Assembly: GCA_038825775.1 (NCBI GenBank)
Contig: JAWBOW010000003.1
Location: 1-51,038 of the forward strand
Source of the DNA: JAWBOW01 sp038825775
GTDB lineage: Archaea > Nanobdellota > Nanobdellia > Woesearchaeales > WAPY01
Reading direction: 5' to 3'
DNA length: 51,038 nucleotides
This document shows, one piece after another, positions 31,393 to 38,850 of the stretch (positions are counted from its first letter, which is position 1; each line of letters begins with the position of its first letter). The notes beneath the pieces are model-generated. The model saw only the letters and a list, made by a program, of their open reading frames with translations, searched no databases and had not been told where the DNA came from. Position numbers and translations under genes: made by a program.

Positions 31393-32026
31393 TTTTTACC
31401 TTTCCTTTCTGTTCTCTTGTTTTCTTCTTTTTTTCTATAATAACTTTCTTTTTCTTTTCTTTAGGTTTTTGAATTTCTTCTTCTAAGTTTTCTTTATTTT
31501 TTGAAGCTTTTTGGATTATTTTTGAAAATTCAGGGTGTTCTGGAGATGCTAATTTTGATTTTGGATTTATTCTTATAAGTTCTTCTTCTCCTCTCTTCAC
31601 AATATAGGATGGTGATTTAATCTTTTTATCCCCAACCATTATCAAACCATGAGTTATAAATTGTCTTGCTTGTTTACAACTTAAAGCCAAACCCTTTTTG
31701 AATACGATTGTTTGTAATCTTCTATCTAATAAACTCTTCAATTCTAAACTAAGCACGTCATCAATCTTTGCATCAGCATCAACCAATCCTAGAGTGTAAA
31801 GTTTGTTTATTAATTGTTTTCTAAGTTCAAAATTTGCTGGTGTTTCTTTAACAAGAGATTTTGCCCTTTCTTTAAAATCTCTGAGTATTGAAGAAAATTT
31901 CCAAAGTTCTCTCTTGTTTTTTAAAGCATATTCTTTAACTAAAACTCTTTCCTCTTCAATCCTCTCCTTATCCCATTTCTTCAATGGTTTTGAAAATTTT
32001 TTTCTCTGTCTTTTAGGATCTCCCAT
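31385..32026 (-). CDS. rps4: Ribosomal protein S4 (uS4)
   Basis: 213-aa 16S rRNA-binding protein. MGDPKRQRKKFSKPLKKWDK and the S4 RNA-binding domain (LDRRLQTIVFKKGLALSCKQ, ARQFITHGLIMVG) are clear. The C-terminus is extended by about 45 lysine/glutamate-rich residues. GAGGT lies just before ATG 32026. S4 is a known translational regulator in bacteria; whether that holds here is unknown. Confidence 0.96.
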   Translation of the reverse strand: MGDPKRQRKKFSKPLKKWDKERIEEERVLVKEYALKNKRELWKFSSILRDFKERAKSLVKETPANFELRKQLINKLYTLGLVDADAKIDDVLSLELKSLLDRRLQTIVFKKGLALSCKQARQFITHGLIMVGDKKIKSPSYIVKRGEEELIRINPKSKLASPEHPEFSKIIQKASKNKENLEEEIQKPKEKKKKVIIEKKKKTREQKGKVKNE

Positions 32027-32032
32027 TTAACC

Positions 32033-32608
32033 TCACTTTTTTTCTTGTTCCTTAGCACTCTTCGCAGCCTTAGCAGCTCTCTTCAAAACCCCAACAACTT
32101 TTCCTTTATTCTTCCTAAAGTTGGATCTTGTGCGTTGTCCTCTAACAGGCAATCCATAAATGTGTCTTATTCCCTTATAACACTTTATTATCTTTAACTT
32201 ATCAATATCTTCTTTTCTTGTCAGCTCAACATTTAATCCTAAAACATGAAAGTCCTTTCCAGTATAAGGATCTCTCCTCCTATTATAAAGCCAAGATGGA
32301 ATTCCAAAATTTTGTGGATTAGCAAGCACTTGCTGTAACAAATCTGTTTGTGACTCATTTAATGTTCCAATTTTTACTGTTGGATCAATATTTGCTGCTC
32401 TGCAAACAGCATTAGCCATTGAAAAACCAACTCCTTTTATGTTTTGCAATGCAATTATTGCTGCTTTTTCTCCTGGCAAATCAGTGTTCATTATTCTTAC
32501 TATGTGCCTAAAATCCTTATTCTCGACTTTGTTTTCTGTTTTTTGAGTTCTCTCAGTTTTTAATTCTTTTTTCTCTTCCTTAATATTCTTTTCTTTTGAT
32601 TCCCTCAT
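32033..32608 (-). CDS. rps13: Ribosomal protein S13 (uS13)
   Basis: 191-aa small-subunit head protein. RIMNTDLPGEKAAIIALQ, NIKGVGFSMANAVCRA and the C-terminal HIYGLPVRGQRTRSNFRK are definitive. An unusual Lys/Glu-rich N-terminal extension of about 35 residues precedes the usual start. No ribosome binding site is evident; a structured leader lies upstream. First gene of the operon ending at rpoN. Confidence 0.95.
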   Translation of the reverse strand: MRESKEKNIKEEKKELKTERTQKTENKVENKDFRHIVRIMNTDLPGEKAAIIALQNIKGVGFSMANAVCRAANIDPTVKIGTLNESQTDLLQQVLANPQNFGIPSWLYNRRRDPYTGKDFHVLGLNVELTRKEDIDKLKIIKCYKGIRHIYGLPVRGQRTRSNFRKNKGKVVGVLKRAAKAAKSAKEQEKK

Positions 32609-32638
32609 TTTGCTAATAAAAAATTTTTAATTTTTTAA

Positions 32639-32717
32639 AGTTCACTCAGAGAATAAGCAACCTTAAGCAAAAAACCCTAAGGTCGCCCACCCTCTTGATT
32701 TGAGAGTGAACTCGGGC
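32639..32717 (-). ncRNA. Structured leader before the S13 operon
   Basis: On the minus strand, from the inferred start near 32717, AGTTCACTC (32712-32704) pairs perfectly with GAGTGAACT (32647-32639), enclosing an ACCTTA/TAAGGT hairpin. An alternative fold is available: GCCC at the 5' end can pair with a GGGC inside and CTC with GAG, which would break the long stem. Transcription would continue into S13 (ATG 32608). It may be an r-protein-responsive leader or a processed small RNA. Confidence 0.5.
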
Positions 32718-32735
32718 TTGTTTAAACATAAAAAG

Positions 32736-32745
32736 TTTATATAAA
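32736..32745 (-). promoter_or_regulatory. TATA box for the S13 operon
   Basis: TTTATATAAA, centred about 24 bases before the 5' end of the structured leader at 32717. Confidence 0.55.
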
Positions 32746-32769
32746 ATTTATTTTCTATTGACTTTAATT

Positions 32770-32799
32770 AAAGCTTTAAGAGGTTATATTTAAAGCTTT
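32770..32799. repeat. 10-bp inverted repeat upstream of the S13 promoter
   Basis: AAAGCTTTAA at 32770-32779 and TTAAAGCTTT at 32790-32799 with a 10-base spacer. Each arm contains the palindrome AAAGCTTT, two helical turns apart. Possible operator, or a 3' hairpin of the neighbouring 32843-33352 gene. Confidence 0.45.
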
Positions 32800-32842
32800 C
32801 TTTTTGTATTATGTTATTTTAAAAATTTTTAATCGTTAAATA

Positions 32843-33352
32843 TTAAACAATAATCTTAACTGATTCTCTAACTTTTGAAATGATGAATGGTAGAATAAAC
32901 AAGAATCCGTATAGAAGGGCTATTGAAAAAGAATTCTCTATTGTTTTTATTTGAAATGTTGTAATTATGTAGTTTGTCAAGTTTGTCATGAAGAACATGT
33001 TTAAAAATGCAAGTGTTGGAATAAAAATATTTGTTATTATGTAAGTTCTTTTAGAAAAGGATTCTATTTCTTTTAAGAGCGAATTGAATAAAGCTCCAAA
33101 AGAAACTGACAATACAAAAATCAATATTATAACGATTGGTCTTGCTTTTATTTGTAGTATTATTAGTAGTGGAACTAAGATTATTGCAACAAACGTGTTT
33201 CCGATAATCGCAGCAAAGAGTGCTATCCAATAAATTATTCTGTAAAATACTGGCACACTTGTTTTTGGAGCGGAATTTAATATTTCTAACGCTCTTTTTA
33301 TCTCAGCATCACTCCACCCCTTTGCCCTTAATTTTTCTACTGTGCTTATCAT
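32843..33352 (-). CDS. Four-helix membrane protein, unrecognised
   Basis: 169 aa. An N-terminal soluble helix motif LRAKGWSDAEIKRALEIL (about 8-25) resembles short UBA/SHOCT-like helical segments, followed by about four transmembrane helices in two hydrophobic blocks. I do not recognise the family. It is the last gene of a minus-strand unit after the MinD-like ATPase (33 bases apart), so it may anchor or recruit that ATPase to the membrane; this is inference. Confidence 0.65.
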   Translation of the reverse strand: MISTVEKLRAKGWSDAEIKRALEILNSAPKTSVPVFYRIIYWIALFAAIIGNTFVAIILVPLLIILQIKARPIVIILIFVLSVSFGALFNSLLKEIESFSKRTYIITNIFIPTLAFLNMFFMTNLTNYIITTFQIKTIENSFSIALLYGFLFILPFIISKVRESVKIIV

Positions 33353-33385
33353 AATTTTATTTTAACTCTTTTTTTGTTTTTTTAT

Positions 33386-34165
33386 TTATTTTTTAAAACC
33401 TAGTTGTTTTAACACGTAATAAAATAAGCTTTCCTTTTCTTTCTCTTCTATGTTTTTTGTATATTTTTCTCCAATAAGTTTTGAAGCAACATACTTAAAG
33501 CTTTGAGTTATGCTTGACTCTGGGTGGGAGTAAACAACAGGGTTTTTTAGTTTTAATGACTCTTGTAAAGTTTTATCCTCTCTTACGAATTCGATTATTG
33601 GTTTTTCAAGAAAGTTTTTTATTTCTTCTTTGCTCAGCTCAAACTCAGAATTCCTAAATTTATTAACTATAACTCCAAGCACAAAGACCTTTTTGTCTTC
33701 TAAGATTTTTATTGCCTTAAGGGTTTTTACAACAGAGAGCTCGTCAGGTGTTGTTACTAATATTGCTTCGTCACAATTTTCAGCTATCTTTTGAGTGTTC
33801 TTGTCAAAAATAACAGGAGCATCAATTATGATTAGTTCTGTTTTTCCAATCAACCAATTTATTATTTTCTTTATGTTTTCAACATCAATATCTTCGTTAA
33901 AAGAAATTTTTGAAGGCATAACTAACAATCCTGAAGAATGCATATAGATTGCTTCATGGATTTTATCACCCTTTTTTATGGCGTCCTGAATTGCATAATC
34001 CACCTTAAAAGCTCCTAAATGCAAACTTGAATCTGCAGAATAAACATTTAGGTCTAAAAGCACAACATGCCTTCCAAAGTCTCTTAGAGCGGATGCTAAA
34101 TTTATTGCTACTGTTGTTTTTCCAACTCCACCACTTCCTGATGTTATTAATAATACTTTAGTCAT
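33386..34165 (-). CDS. MinD/ParA-family ATPase
   Basis: 259-aa deviant Walker A ATPase: SGSGGVGKTTVAINLA (about 9-24) is the signature, with LLDLNVYSADSSLHLG as switch I and IIIDAPVIFD as Walker B. The C-terminus ends in a short helical tail (SLFYYVLKQLGFKK) that could act as a membrane-targeting helix as in MinD. Neighbours are two helical paralogues upstream and a membrane protein downstream on the same strand; a positioning or surface-structure role is possible but unproven. Confidence 0.85.
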   Translation of the reverse strand: MTKVLLITSGSGGVGKTTVAINLASALRDFGRHVVLLDLNVYSADSSLHLGAFKVDYAIQDAIKKGDKIHEAIYMHSSGLLVMPSKISFNEDIDVENIKKIINWLIGKTELIIIDAPVIFDKNTQKIAENCDEAILVTTPDELSVVKTLKAIKILEDKKVFVLGVIVNKFRNSEFELSKEEIKNFLEKPIIEFVREDKTLQESLKLKNPVVYSHPESSITQSFKYVASKLIGEKYTKNIEEKEKESLFYYVLKQLGFKK

Positions 34166-34197
34166 TTTAAAATACCATTTAAGTGATTATTATTAAA

Positions 34198-34689
34198 TTA
34201 ATAAAAATCGTTTATTTCGTTGAAATAACTTTTGTCCAATTTAAAGTAGTTTTCAAGCACATAATCAAAAAAGCTTTGTGCTCTTCTGTAATACTCTGTT
34301 ATTTTTTCTATGTCTATCTTTAACTCTTTTGAATCAAGTTTAACAATTATTGCAACATGTCTTCTATATTCGCTAAAGGCTGTTTTTTTTGATCTTACAA
34401 TGGCTCTTAGCAAAAAATAAAATTCTATTTCCTCACCAATTTTAGGATCATTAGAGAATAGTTCTTTAACAAGATTTCCCTTAAGACCAGGACTTTTTGG
34501 TATTTCTATGCTTTTATCTTTTTTACTCTTTATTTCTATGAGGGCGTCTATTAAGTTATCATAAAAAGAAACTAATCTTGTAATTATTGAGGACATCACC
34601 TCTATTGTTCTTGTGTATTTTAAACTTACAAAAAGTGAGTGTTCTGCTCTTTTAAGTTCTTGATAAGCTTCTTTTAAATACTCGCTCAT
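34198..34689 (-). CDS. All-helical protein, paralogue of the upstream gene
   Basis: 163 aa, predicted helical throughout, family not recognised. LKEAYQELKRAEHSLFVSLKY and the long amphipathic helices that follow parallel the upstream protein (FILKANKHLKIADHLIYVTY), so the two look like a duplicated pair, perhaps HEPN-like or a heterodimer. Its ATG at 34689 overlaps the end of the upstream gene by 38 bases. It precedes the MinD-like ATPase by 32 bases. Confidence 0.65.
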   Translation of the reverse strand: MSEYLKEAYQELKRAEHSLFVSLKYTRTIEVMSSIITRLVSFYDNLIDALIEIKSKKDKSIEIPKSPGLKGNLVKELFSNDPKIGEEIEFYFLLRAIVRSKKTAFSEYRRHVAIIVKLDSKELKIDIEKITEYYRRAQSFFDYVLENYFKLDKSYFNEINDFY

Positions 34690-35155
34690 TCTTAGAAATA
34701 ATGTTATTTATTTCTTGTATAAAAACTTTTGTTTTAATAATGTATTTTTTGGCGTCTTCTATTGAAATTGCTGTTATTTTATAATCATCAGAACAAATGA
34801 CAAATTTTTCATTTTTATAAAATTCTACAGGGCTATTTTTGTGTTTTAAAACTATTTCTTTGACTTCTGTTAAAATTTTTAATATTTCCTTATCAAAAGA
34901 GTATCTTTTCATGCAGTGTTCTTTAAAGATGTTTATTTTTGAATCAAAATTTTCGTCATAATTTGGGATTCTTTTAAATGTGAATTCATAAGCTAAAAGG
35001 GCTGATAGTGCGTTACTTAATGCTAAATAAATATTCTCCAGAACAACTGGCATTATTTTATAATCTTTTAATAAGGGGTAAGTAACATAGATTAAGTGGT
35101 CTGCTATTTTTAAGTGTTTGTTTGCTTTTAAAATAAACTCTTGAAAATCACTCAT
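34652..35155 (-). CDS. All-helical protein, first of a paralogous pair
   Basis: 167 aa, helical, unrecognised family. The first 50 residues match the downstream gene in helix spacing and key hydrophobics. There are no catalytic motifs, and a single cysteine pair is absent. First gene of a four-gene minus-strand unit (pair, MinD-like, membrane protein), diverging from rnpB. Conserved pairing would suggest a stable complex regulated by the ATPase; this is inference. Confidence 0.65.
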   Translation of the reverse strand: MSDFQEFILKANKHLKIADHLIYVTYPLLKDYKIMPVVLENIYLALSNALSALLAYEFTFKRIPNYDENFDSKINIFKEHCMKRYSFDKEILKILTEVKEIVLKHKNSPVEFYKNEKFVICSDDYKITAISIEDAKKYIIKTKVFIQEINNIISKNERVFKRSLSRT

Positions 35156-35225
35156 GTGTTTTATTTAAAACATTTATAAATATAAATTTTTGTAAATTTT
35201 AAAAAAGATTCTTTTTATGCATAAA

Positions 35226-35234
35226 ATTTTTAAA
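35226..35234 (+). promoter_or_regulatory. TATA box for rnpB
   Basis: ATTTTTAAA lies about 27 bases before the inferred RNase P RNA 5' end at 35258; a second T/A-rich match (TTTAAAAAC) is nearer and less well spaced. Confidence 0.45.
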
Positions 35235-35257
35235 GTAAGTTTAAAAACCTATAAAGT

Positions 35258-35559
35258 GTAGAGGGGTGTTTGACTCTCTATTGTGAGGAAAGTCCGTCCA
35301 CAAAAAAAAGCCACTCGTAAAGAGTTCGTTAAAGAGAAGGCAACTGCACAGAAACAAAACACCCTTTTGGGAGGATGAAGTTGGAGAAGTTTTTCGCGAG
35401 AAAAACGAGATAACCCGCAGACGTTCCAAAAGGAACTGGTGAAAAGGCAGCCCTGGCTTTGTGCAAATCCTTTTTTAGGATGCTTAGTAGAATGTCAAAA
35501 CAGCTCTTCCAGGATTAAGTTCTTGGGAGCTGACAGAAGACGGCTTACAACCCCTCTAC
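35258..35559 (+). ncRNA. rnpB: RNase P RNA
   Basis: Catalytic RNA that matures tRNA 5' ends, about 302 nt. The ends pair (GTAGAGGGG with CCCCTCTAC). Universal CR-I is GAGGAAAGTCCGTCC (about 35283-35297) and CR-V is ACAGAAGACGGCTTACA (about 35533-35549), which together form helix P4. The tRNA-Leu in this window, embedded in an mRNA, would be one of its substrates. Confidence 0.95.
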
Positions 35560-35593
35560 AATTACATAAAAAATTTTTGAGAATGGTGAAAAA

Positions 35594-35764
35594 ATGGCTT
35601 CGGACAAATTAAGATTGCCAAGCGGTGGTGGAGGATTAGTAAGATATTTTGACGAATACAAGAGTAAGTTTGAAATAAAACCAATTCATGTAATACTATT
35701 CATAATTCTAATAGTGCTTTTGGAAATAATATTACATTTAGTTGCTTCTCCTCTCTTGAAGTAG
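35594..35764 (+). CDS. secG: Preprotein translocase SecG (Sec61-beta)
   Basis: 56-aa tail-anchored subunit of the SecYEG channel. An N-terminal glycine-rich patch (RLPSGGGGLVRYFDEY) is followed by one transmembrane helix (VILFIILIVLLEIILHL), the standard archaeal Sec61-beta layout. GGTGAA precedes ATG 35594. Lies 34 bases after rnpB and nine bases before nac, so a short unit for protein targeting is likely. Confidence 0.92.
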   Translation: MASDKLRLPSGGGGLVRYFDEYKSKFEIKPIHVILFIILIVLLEIILHLVASPLLK

Positions 35765-35773
35765 GTGTTGTGA

Positions 35774-36103
35774 ATGAAGATAAATCAAAGGGATTTAATG
35801 AATGCCATGAAGAGATTTGGAATAACACAACAAGAGATTGAAGCTGAGGAAGTTGTGATTAAGTGTTCTGAAAAAGAAATAATAATAAAAAACCCTTCTG
35901 TTGTTAAGGTTAATTTAATGGGCGAGGACACATTCCAAATAACAGGAACAATTGAGGAAAGAAAAATAGTTTATGAGCCAAATGATGATGATATAAGGAT
36001 AGTTGTTGAAAAAACAGGAGTTTCAAGAGAAGAAGCCATAAAAGCGTTGAGAGAAAATAATGGTGATCTTGCTTCTACAATATTAAAACTAAAAAACAAA
36101 TAA
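35774..36103 (+). CDS. nac: Nascent polypeptide-associated complex protein
   Basis: 109-aa archaeal NAC-alpha, a ribosome-bound chaperone homodimer. The NAC domain covers about residues 18-65 (EVVIKCSEKEIIIKNPSVVK), and a C-terminal UBA domain reads IRIVVEKTGVSREEAIKAL through ENNGDLASTILKL. TAGGTGTTGTG before the ATG gives a ribosome binding site. Follows secG. Confidence 0.94.
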   Translation: MKINQRDLMNAMKRFGITQQEIEAEEVVIKCSEKEIIIKNPSVVKVNLMGEDTFQITGTIEERKIVYEPNDDDIRIVVEKTGVSREEAIKALRENNGDLASTILKLKNK

Positions 36104-36118
36104 AAAAATCATATAAAG

Positions 36119-36129
36119 ATTTATAAAAA
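36119..36129 (+). promoter_or_regulatory. TATA box for radB
   Basis: ATTTATAAAAA centred about 28 bases before ATG 36153, consistent with leaderless transcription. Confidence 0.5.
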
Positions 36130-36152
36130 GGAAAACACTTATTTTCTTTATT

Positions 36153-36851
36153 ATGGAACTATTATCTTCAAACTCAAAGGTTATTGATAAGTTGTTGGAA
36201 GGTGGTTTTGAAAAGGATATTGTGACCACAATATACGGGCCTGCTGCTTCTGGCAAAACAACTATTTGTTTATTGGCCGCAATATCAGCATCAAGGTTTG
36301 GAAAGGTTATTTTTATTGATACCGAAGGCGGTTTTTCTGTTGAGAGGTTAAAACAACTTACAAGAAACTATGAAAAAGTTCTTCAAAGAATATTTTTGTT
36401 AAAGCCAACAACCTTTGAAGAACAAACTAAGGCATTTGAAATGCTTAACAAACTAATTCAAGAAGACACTAAGAACATGTTCCAACTTGTAATTGTTGAT
36501 ACAATATCCATGCTTTATAGAGTAAAAAAAGAAGATGAGGATATTAAGGAGTTGAATAGAAAATTAAGCTACCAACTGAATCTTTTAAACCAAATTGCTA
36601 GGAAAAAAAATATTCCTGTAATAATAACAACACAAGTTTATTCTGATTTTGAAGACAAAAATTCTGTTAAGCTTGTTGGCGGTGATATAATAAGATACTC
36701 TAGCAAGTGTATTATAGAATTAGAAAATATGGATGGTGGGAAAAAAAGGGCAATACTTATAAAGCATAGAAGCTTGCCAATGAAAGATGTTGTTTTTGAG
36801 ATATCGTCTGAAGGCATTGTTGAGCCTAAAAGGGGTTTTAACATTTTTTAA
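36153..36851 (+). CDS. radB: DNA repair and recombination protein RadB
   Basis: RecA/RadA-superfamily ATPase lacking the N-terminal HhH domain, 232 aa, the usual RadB size. Walker A is GPAASGKTT (about 29-37), Walker B LVIVDTISML, followed by the TTQVYSDF L2-like region. RadB is a paralogue that mediates RadA loading. It precedes alaX by 21 bases on the same strand. Confidence 0.92.
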   Translation: MELLSSNSKVIDKLLEGGFEKDIVTTIYGPAASGKTTICLLAAISASRFGKVIFIDTEGGFSVERLKQLTRNYEKVLQRIFLLKPTTFEEQTKAFEMLNKLIQEDTKNMFQLVIVDTISMLYRVKKEDEDIKELNRKLSYQLNLLNQIARKKNIPVIITTQVYSDFEDKNSVKLVGGDIIRYSSKCIIELENMDGGKKRAILIKHRSLPMKDVVFEISSEGIVEPKRGFNIF

Positions 36852-36872
36852 ATAATTAAAGGAGGTGTTTTA

Positions 36873-37598
36873 ATGACTGAACTGCTTTACTTGCTTAATT
36901 GTTATTTGAAAGAGTTTGAGAGCAAAATAATTTCTGTAAGGGAAGAAAACAATAATCTTTTTGTTGTGCTTGAAAAAACAGCTTTTTATCCTAGATCTGG
37001 AGGACAGCCAGAGGATAAGGGATTTTTGATTAAGGAAAACAATAAATTTTTTGTTAAAGATGTGATAAAAAATGATAATGAAGTTATTCATGTGGTTGAA
37101 AAGAATAATGGTTGTGATTTAAAAGTTGGTGATTTAGTAATGGGAGAGATTGATTGGCAAAGGAGATACTATTTTATGAGGTGTCACACAGCAGCACACG
37201 TTTTATCTGCTATAATAAACAAAGAAACTGGTGCTTTAATAACAGGTAATAATATTGATGAAGAAAAGGTAAGGATTGATTTTAATCTTGAAAATTTTGA
37301 TAGGGAAAAATTTGTTGATTATGTTAAAAGGGCTAATGATTTTATAAGAGAAGGACATTCTGTTGAACTCTCAATTCTTAAAAGAGAAGAAGCTTTTAAA
37401 ATACCTGATTTGGTTAAATTACAAAAGATGCTGCCAGAAACAATAAGAGAAGTTAGAATTGTCAAGATTAATGATTTAGATATTCAAGCTTGTGGTGGAA
37501 CTCATGTAAAAAACACTTCTGAGATTGGCTCAATCGAATTATTAAGTGTGGAAAACAAGGGAAAAAATAATAGGAGAATATACTTTAAGATAAAGTGA
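36873..37598 (+). CDS. alaX: Alanyl-tRNA editing protein AlaX
   Basis: Free-standing trans-editing hydrolase that clears Ser (and Gly) from tRNA-Ala. Zinc ligands are HTAAH (His105, His109) and the later ACGGTHV (Cys and His). FYPRSGGQPEDKG (38-50) is the conserved AlaRS-editing-like N-terminus. 241 aa, AlaX-M type. A strong GGAGGTG precedes ATG 36873. It overlaps the ribosome binding site of the next gene. Confidence 0.93.
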   Translation: MTELLYLLNCYLKEFESKIISVREENNNLFVVLEKTAFYPRSGGQPEDKGFLIKENNKFFVKDVIKNDNEVIHVVEKNNGCDLKVGDLVMGEIDWQRRYYFMRCHTAAHVLSAIINKETGALITGNNIDEEKVRIDFNLENFDREKFVDYVKRANDFIREGHSVELSILKREEAFKIPDLVKLQKMLPETIREVRIVKINDLDIQACGGTHVKNTSEIGSIELLSVENKGKNNRRIYFKIK

Positions 37599-37599
37599 G

Positions 37600-38022
37600 G
37601 TGATAAAAATACTCGAAGCAAAAAAAGGTGCTTATTGTATAATTATGAAATTAAATTATGACAAAAAAATAAGGATTGGAAGTTTAGGAGTGATTGACTT
37701 TCCAGAAGGATTTTATGTTTATGTTGGTTCTGCTATGAAAAACTTAGAACAAAGAATTTTAAGACATTATTCTTCATTAAAGAAAAAAAGATGGCACATA
37801 GATTATTTTTTGGAGAATTGTGAGATAATTAAGTTTTTAGTTTTTCCTTCAAACAAAAAACAAGAGTGTGATATTGCTAAAATACTCATTAATAAAGGTG
37901 CCGTTGTGGCTGAAAAATTTGGTTCTACTGATTGCAAATGCAAAACCCATCTTATATATTTTGTAACGAAGAAAGAACTTTCTAGAGCAATTAGTTATTT
38001 AAAAAATAAGATTAAAGAATAA
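37600..38022 (+). CDS. DUF123 / GIY-YIG-like protein
   Basis: 140-aa protein of the DUF123 family, small GIY-YIG-like nuclease relatives in archaea. KGAYCIIMKL, EGFYVYVGSAMKNLEQRILRH and RWHIDYFL are the recurring segments; the cysteine-rich DCKCKTHL is also typical. The start is unclear: the only standard codon is GTG 37600, but it lies inside the GAGGTGAT ribosome binding site; an ATA at 37609 is four bases after that site. Ends next to the convergent uS2 gene. Confidence 0.8.
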   Translation: MIKILEAKKGAYCIIMKLNYDKKIRIGSLGVIDFPEGFYVYVGSAMKNLEQRILRHYSSLKKKRWHIDYFLENCEIIKFLVFPSNKKQECDIAKILINKGAVVAEKFGSTDCKCKTHLIYFVTKKELSRAISYLKNKIKE

Positions 38023-38027
38023 AATTT

Positions 38028-38624
38028 TTATTCTTCTGAAAAATCATCTAGTGTATACTTAAATTCTTCTTCTTTTCTTATAATTCCCCTATTTTTTAGA
38101 TACTCTCTTGCAAGAACCCAAAATATTAGTCCTAAACTTTTCTTTCCCTTATTATTGCAAGGAACAACAAAATCAACATTGTTTGACTGATTGTTTGTGT
38201 CACACAAAGCAATAACAGGGATTCCAACTCTTGCTGCATCATCAACAATGTTCTTGTCAGGCCAAGGGTCTACAACAAAAATAAGTTTTGCTTCTGTGTA
38301 AGTTTTTAAGTTAGGGTTTGTTAGTGTTCCAGGAGGGTATCTTCCAATAAATGTTCTTATTCCTGTTGCTTTTCCAAACAAATTCACTGCTTTCCAACCA
38401 TTCTCTCTTCTACAAGCAACGATTATGTCTTCTGGGTTGTATTGTGCTAAAAATTTTGCTGCAATCTTTAACCTTCTATCAATTTCTTCCAAATTCATTA
38501 TTGAAAGCCCGTCAGGTCTTATTTTATAAATAAAAGGTGACATGTATTTTGTTCTGAATTTTGTTCCTATGTGTATTCCTGACTTTAAATAAACGTCTTG
38601 TGGAACTAAAAGTTCTTCTCCCAT
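38028..38624 (-). CDS. rps2: Ribosomal protein S2 (uS2)
   Basis: 198-aa small-subunit protein. VPQDVYLKSGIHIGTKFRTK, IRPDGLSIMNLEEIDRRL, FIGRYPPGTLTNPNLK and FVVDPWPDKNIVDDA are definitive. ATG 38624 (MGEELL) is chosen because GAGGTG sits shortly before it; the extra 19-residue upstream frame is part of the leader. A strongly structured RNA lies upstream on the same strand (38655-38775). In other archaea uS2 often belongs to the L18e-L13-S9-RpoN operon; here it is 8 kb away. Confidence 0.95.
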   Translation of the reverse strand: MGEELLVPQDVYLKSGIHIGTKFRTKYMSPFIYKIRPDGLSIMNLEEIDRRLKIAAKFLAQYNPEDIIVACRRENGWKAVNLFGKATGIRTFIGRYPPGTLTNPNLKTYTEAKLIFVVDPWPDKNIVDDAARVGIPVIALCDTNNQSNNVDFVVPCNNKGKKSLGLIFWVLAREYLKNRGIIRKEEEFKYTLDDFSEE

Positions 38625-38654
38625 AATATAACACCTCTGCAAAAATTTTAAACT

Positions 38655-38775
38655 AATACCAAAACTTTTTAGAAGCAACACCGCATTTTTTTAACCTCAG
38701 CGGCCTCATCCTTTTTAAGGACGGCTTCTCCGCACAATTTTTTTATTAAAAATTGCGCGAAAGCTTTGGTATTAA
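38655..38775 (-). ncRNA. Structured RNA in the uS2 leader
   Basis: Read on the minus strand, TAATACCAAA (38775 side) pairs with TTTGGTATTA (38664-38655), closing about 121 nt that ends 30 bases before the uS2 ATG. Inside are a 12-bp hairpin (CGCGCAATTTTT, 38759-38748, with AAAAATTGTGCG), an AGAAGC/GCTTCT helix, a GCC...GGC hairpin with a GATGA-type asymmetric bulge reminiscent of a kink-turn (38703-38725), and CCGC/GCGG. If transcription starts farther upstream, CTTTGGT/ACCAAAG (38764-38783) forms a competing hairpin. Function unknown: leader switch or processed small RNA. Confidence 0.55.
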
Positions 38776-38796
38776 GACCAAAGGCAAAATAGCTTA

Positions 38797-38805
38797 TTTA
38801 TAAAT
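38797..38805 (-). promoter_or_regulatory. TATA box for the uS2 leader RNA
   Basis: ATTTATAAA on the minus strand, centred about 26 bases before 38775, the first base of the leader's closing helix. Confidence 0.5.
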
Positions 38806-38850
38806 TTAACTCTTTTATTGATTTTTGGGCTTCAACATGATTATAAAAAA

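Noticed and set aside
35241..35429. Minus-strand open frame antisense to rnpB
   Set aside because: Entirely within the RNase P RNA, whose conserved regions explain the sequence.
38655..38775. 5S rRNA
   Set aside because: Length (~121 nt) and closed ends suggested it, but none of the conserved 5S loop sequences are present.
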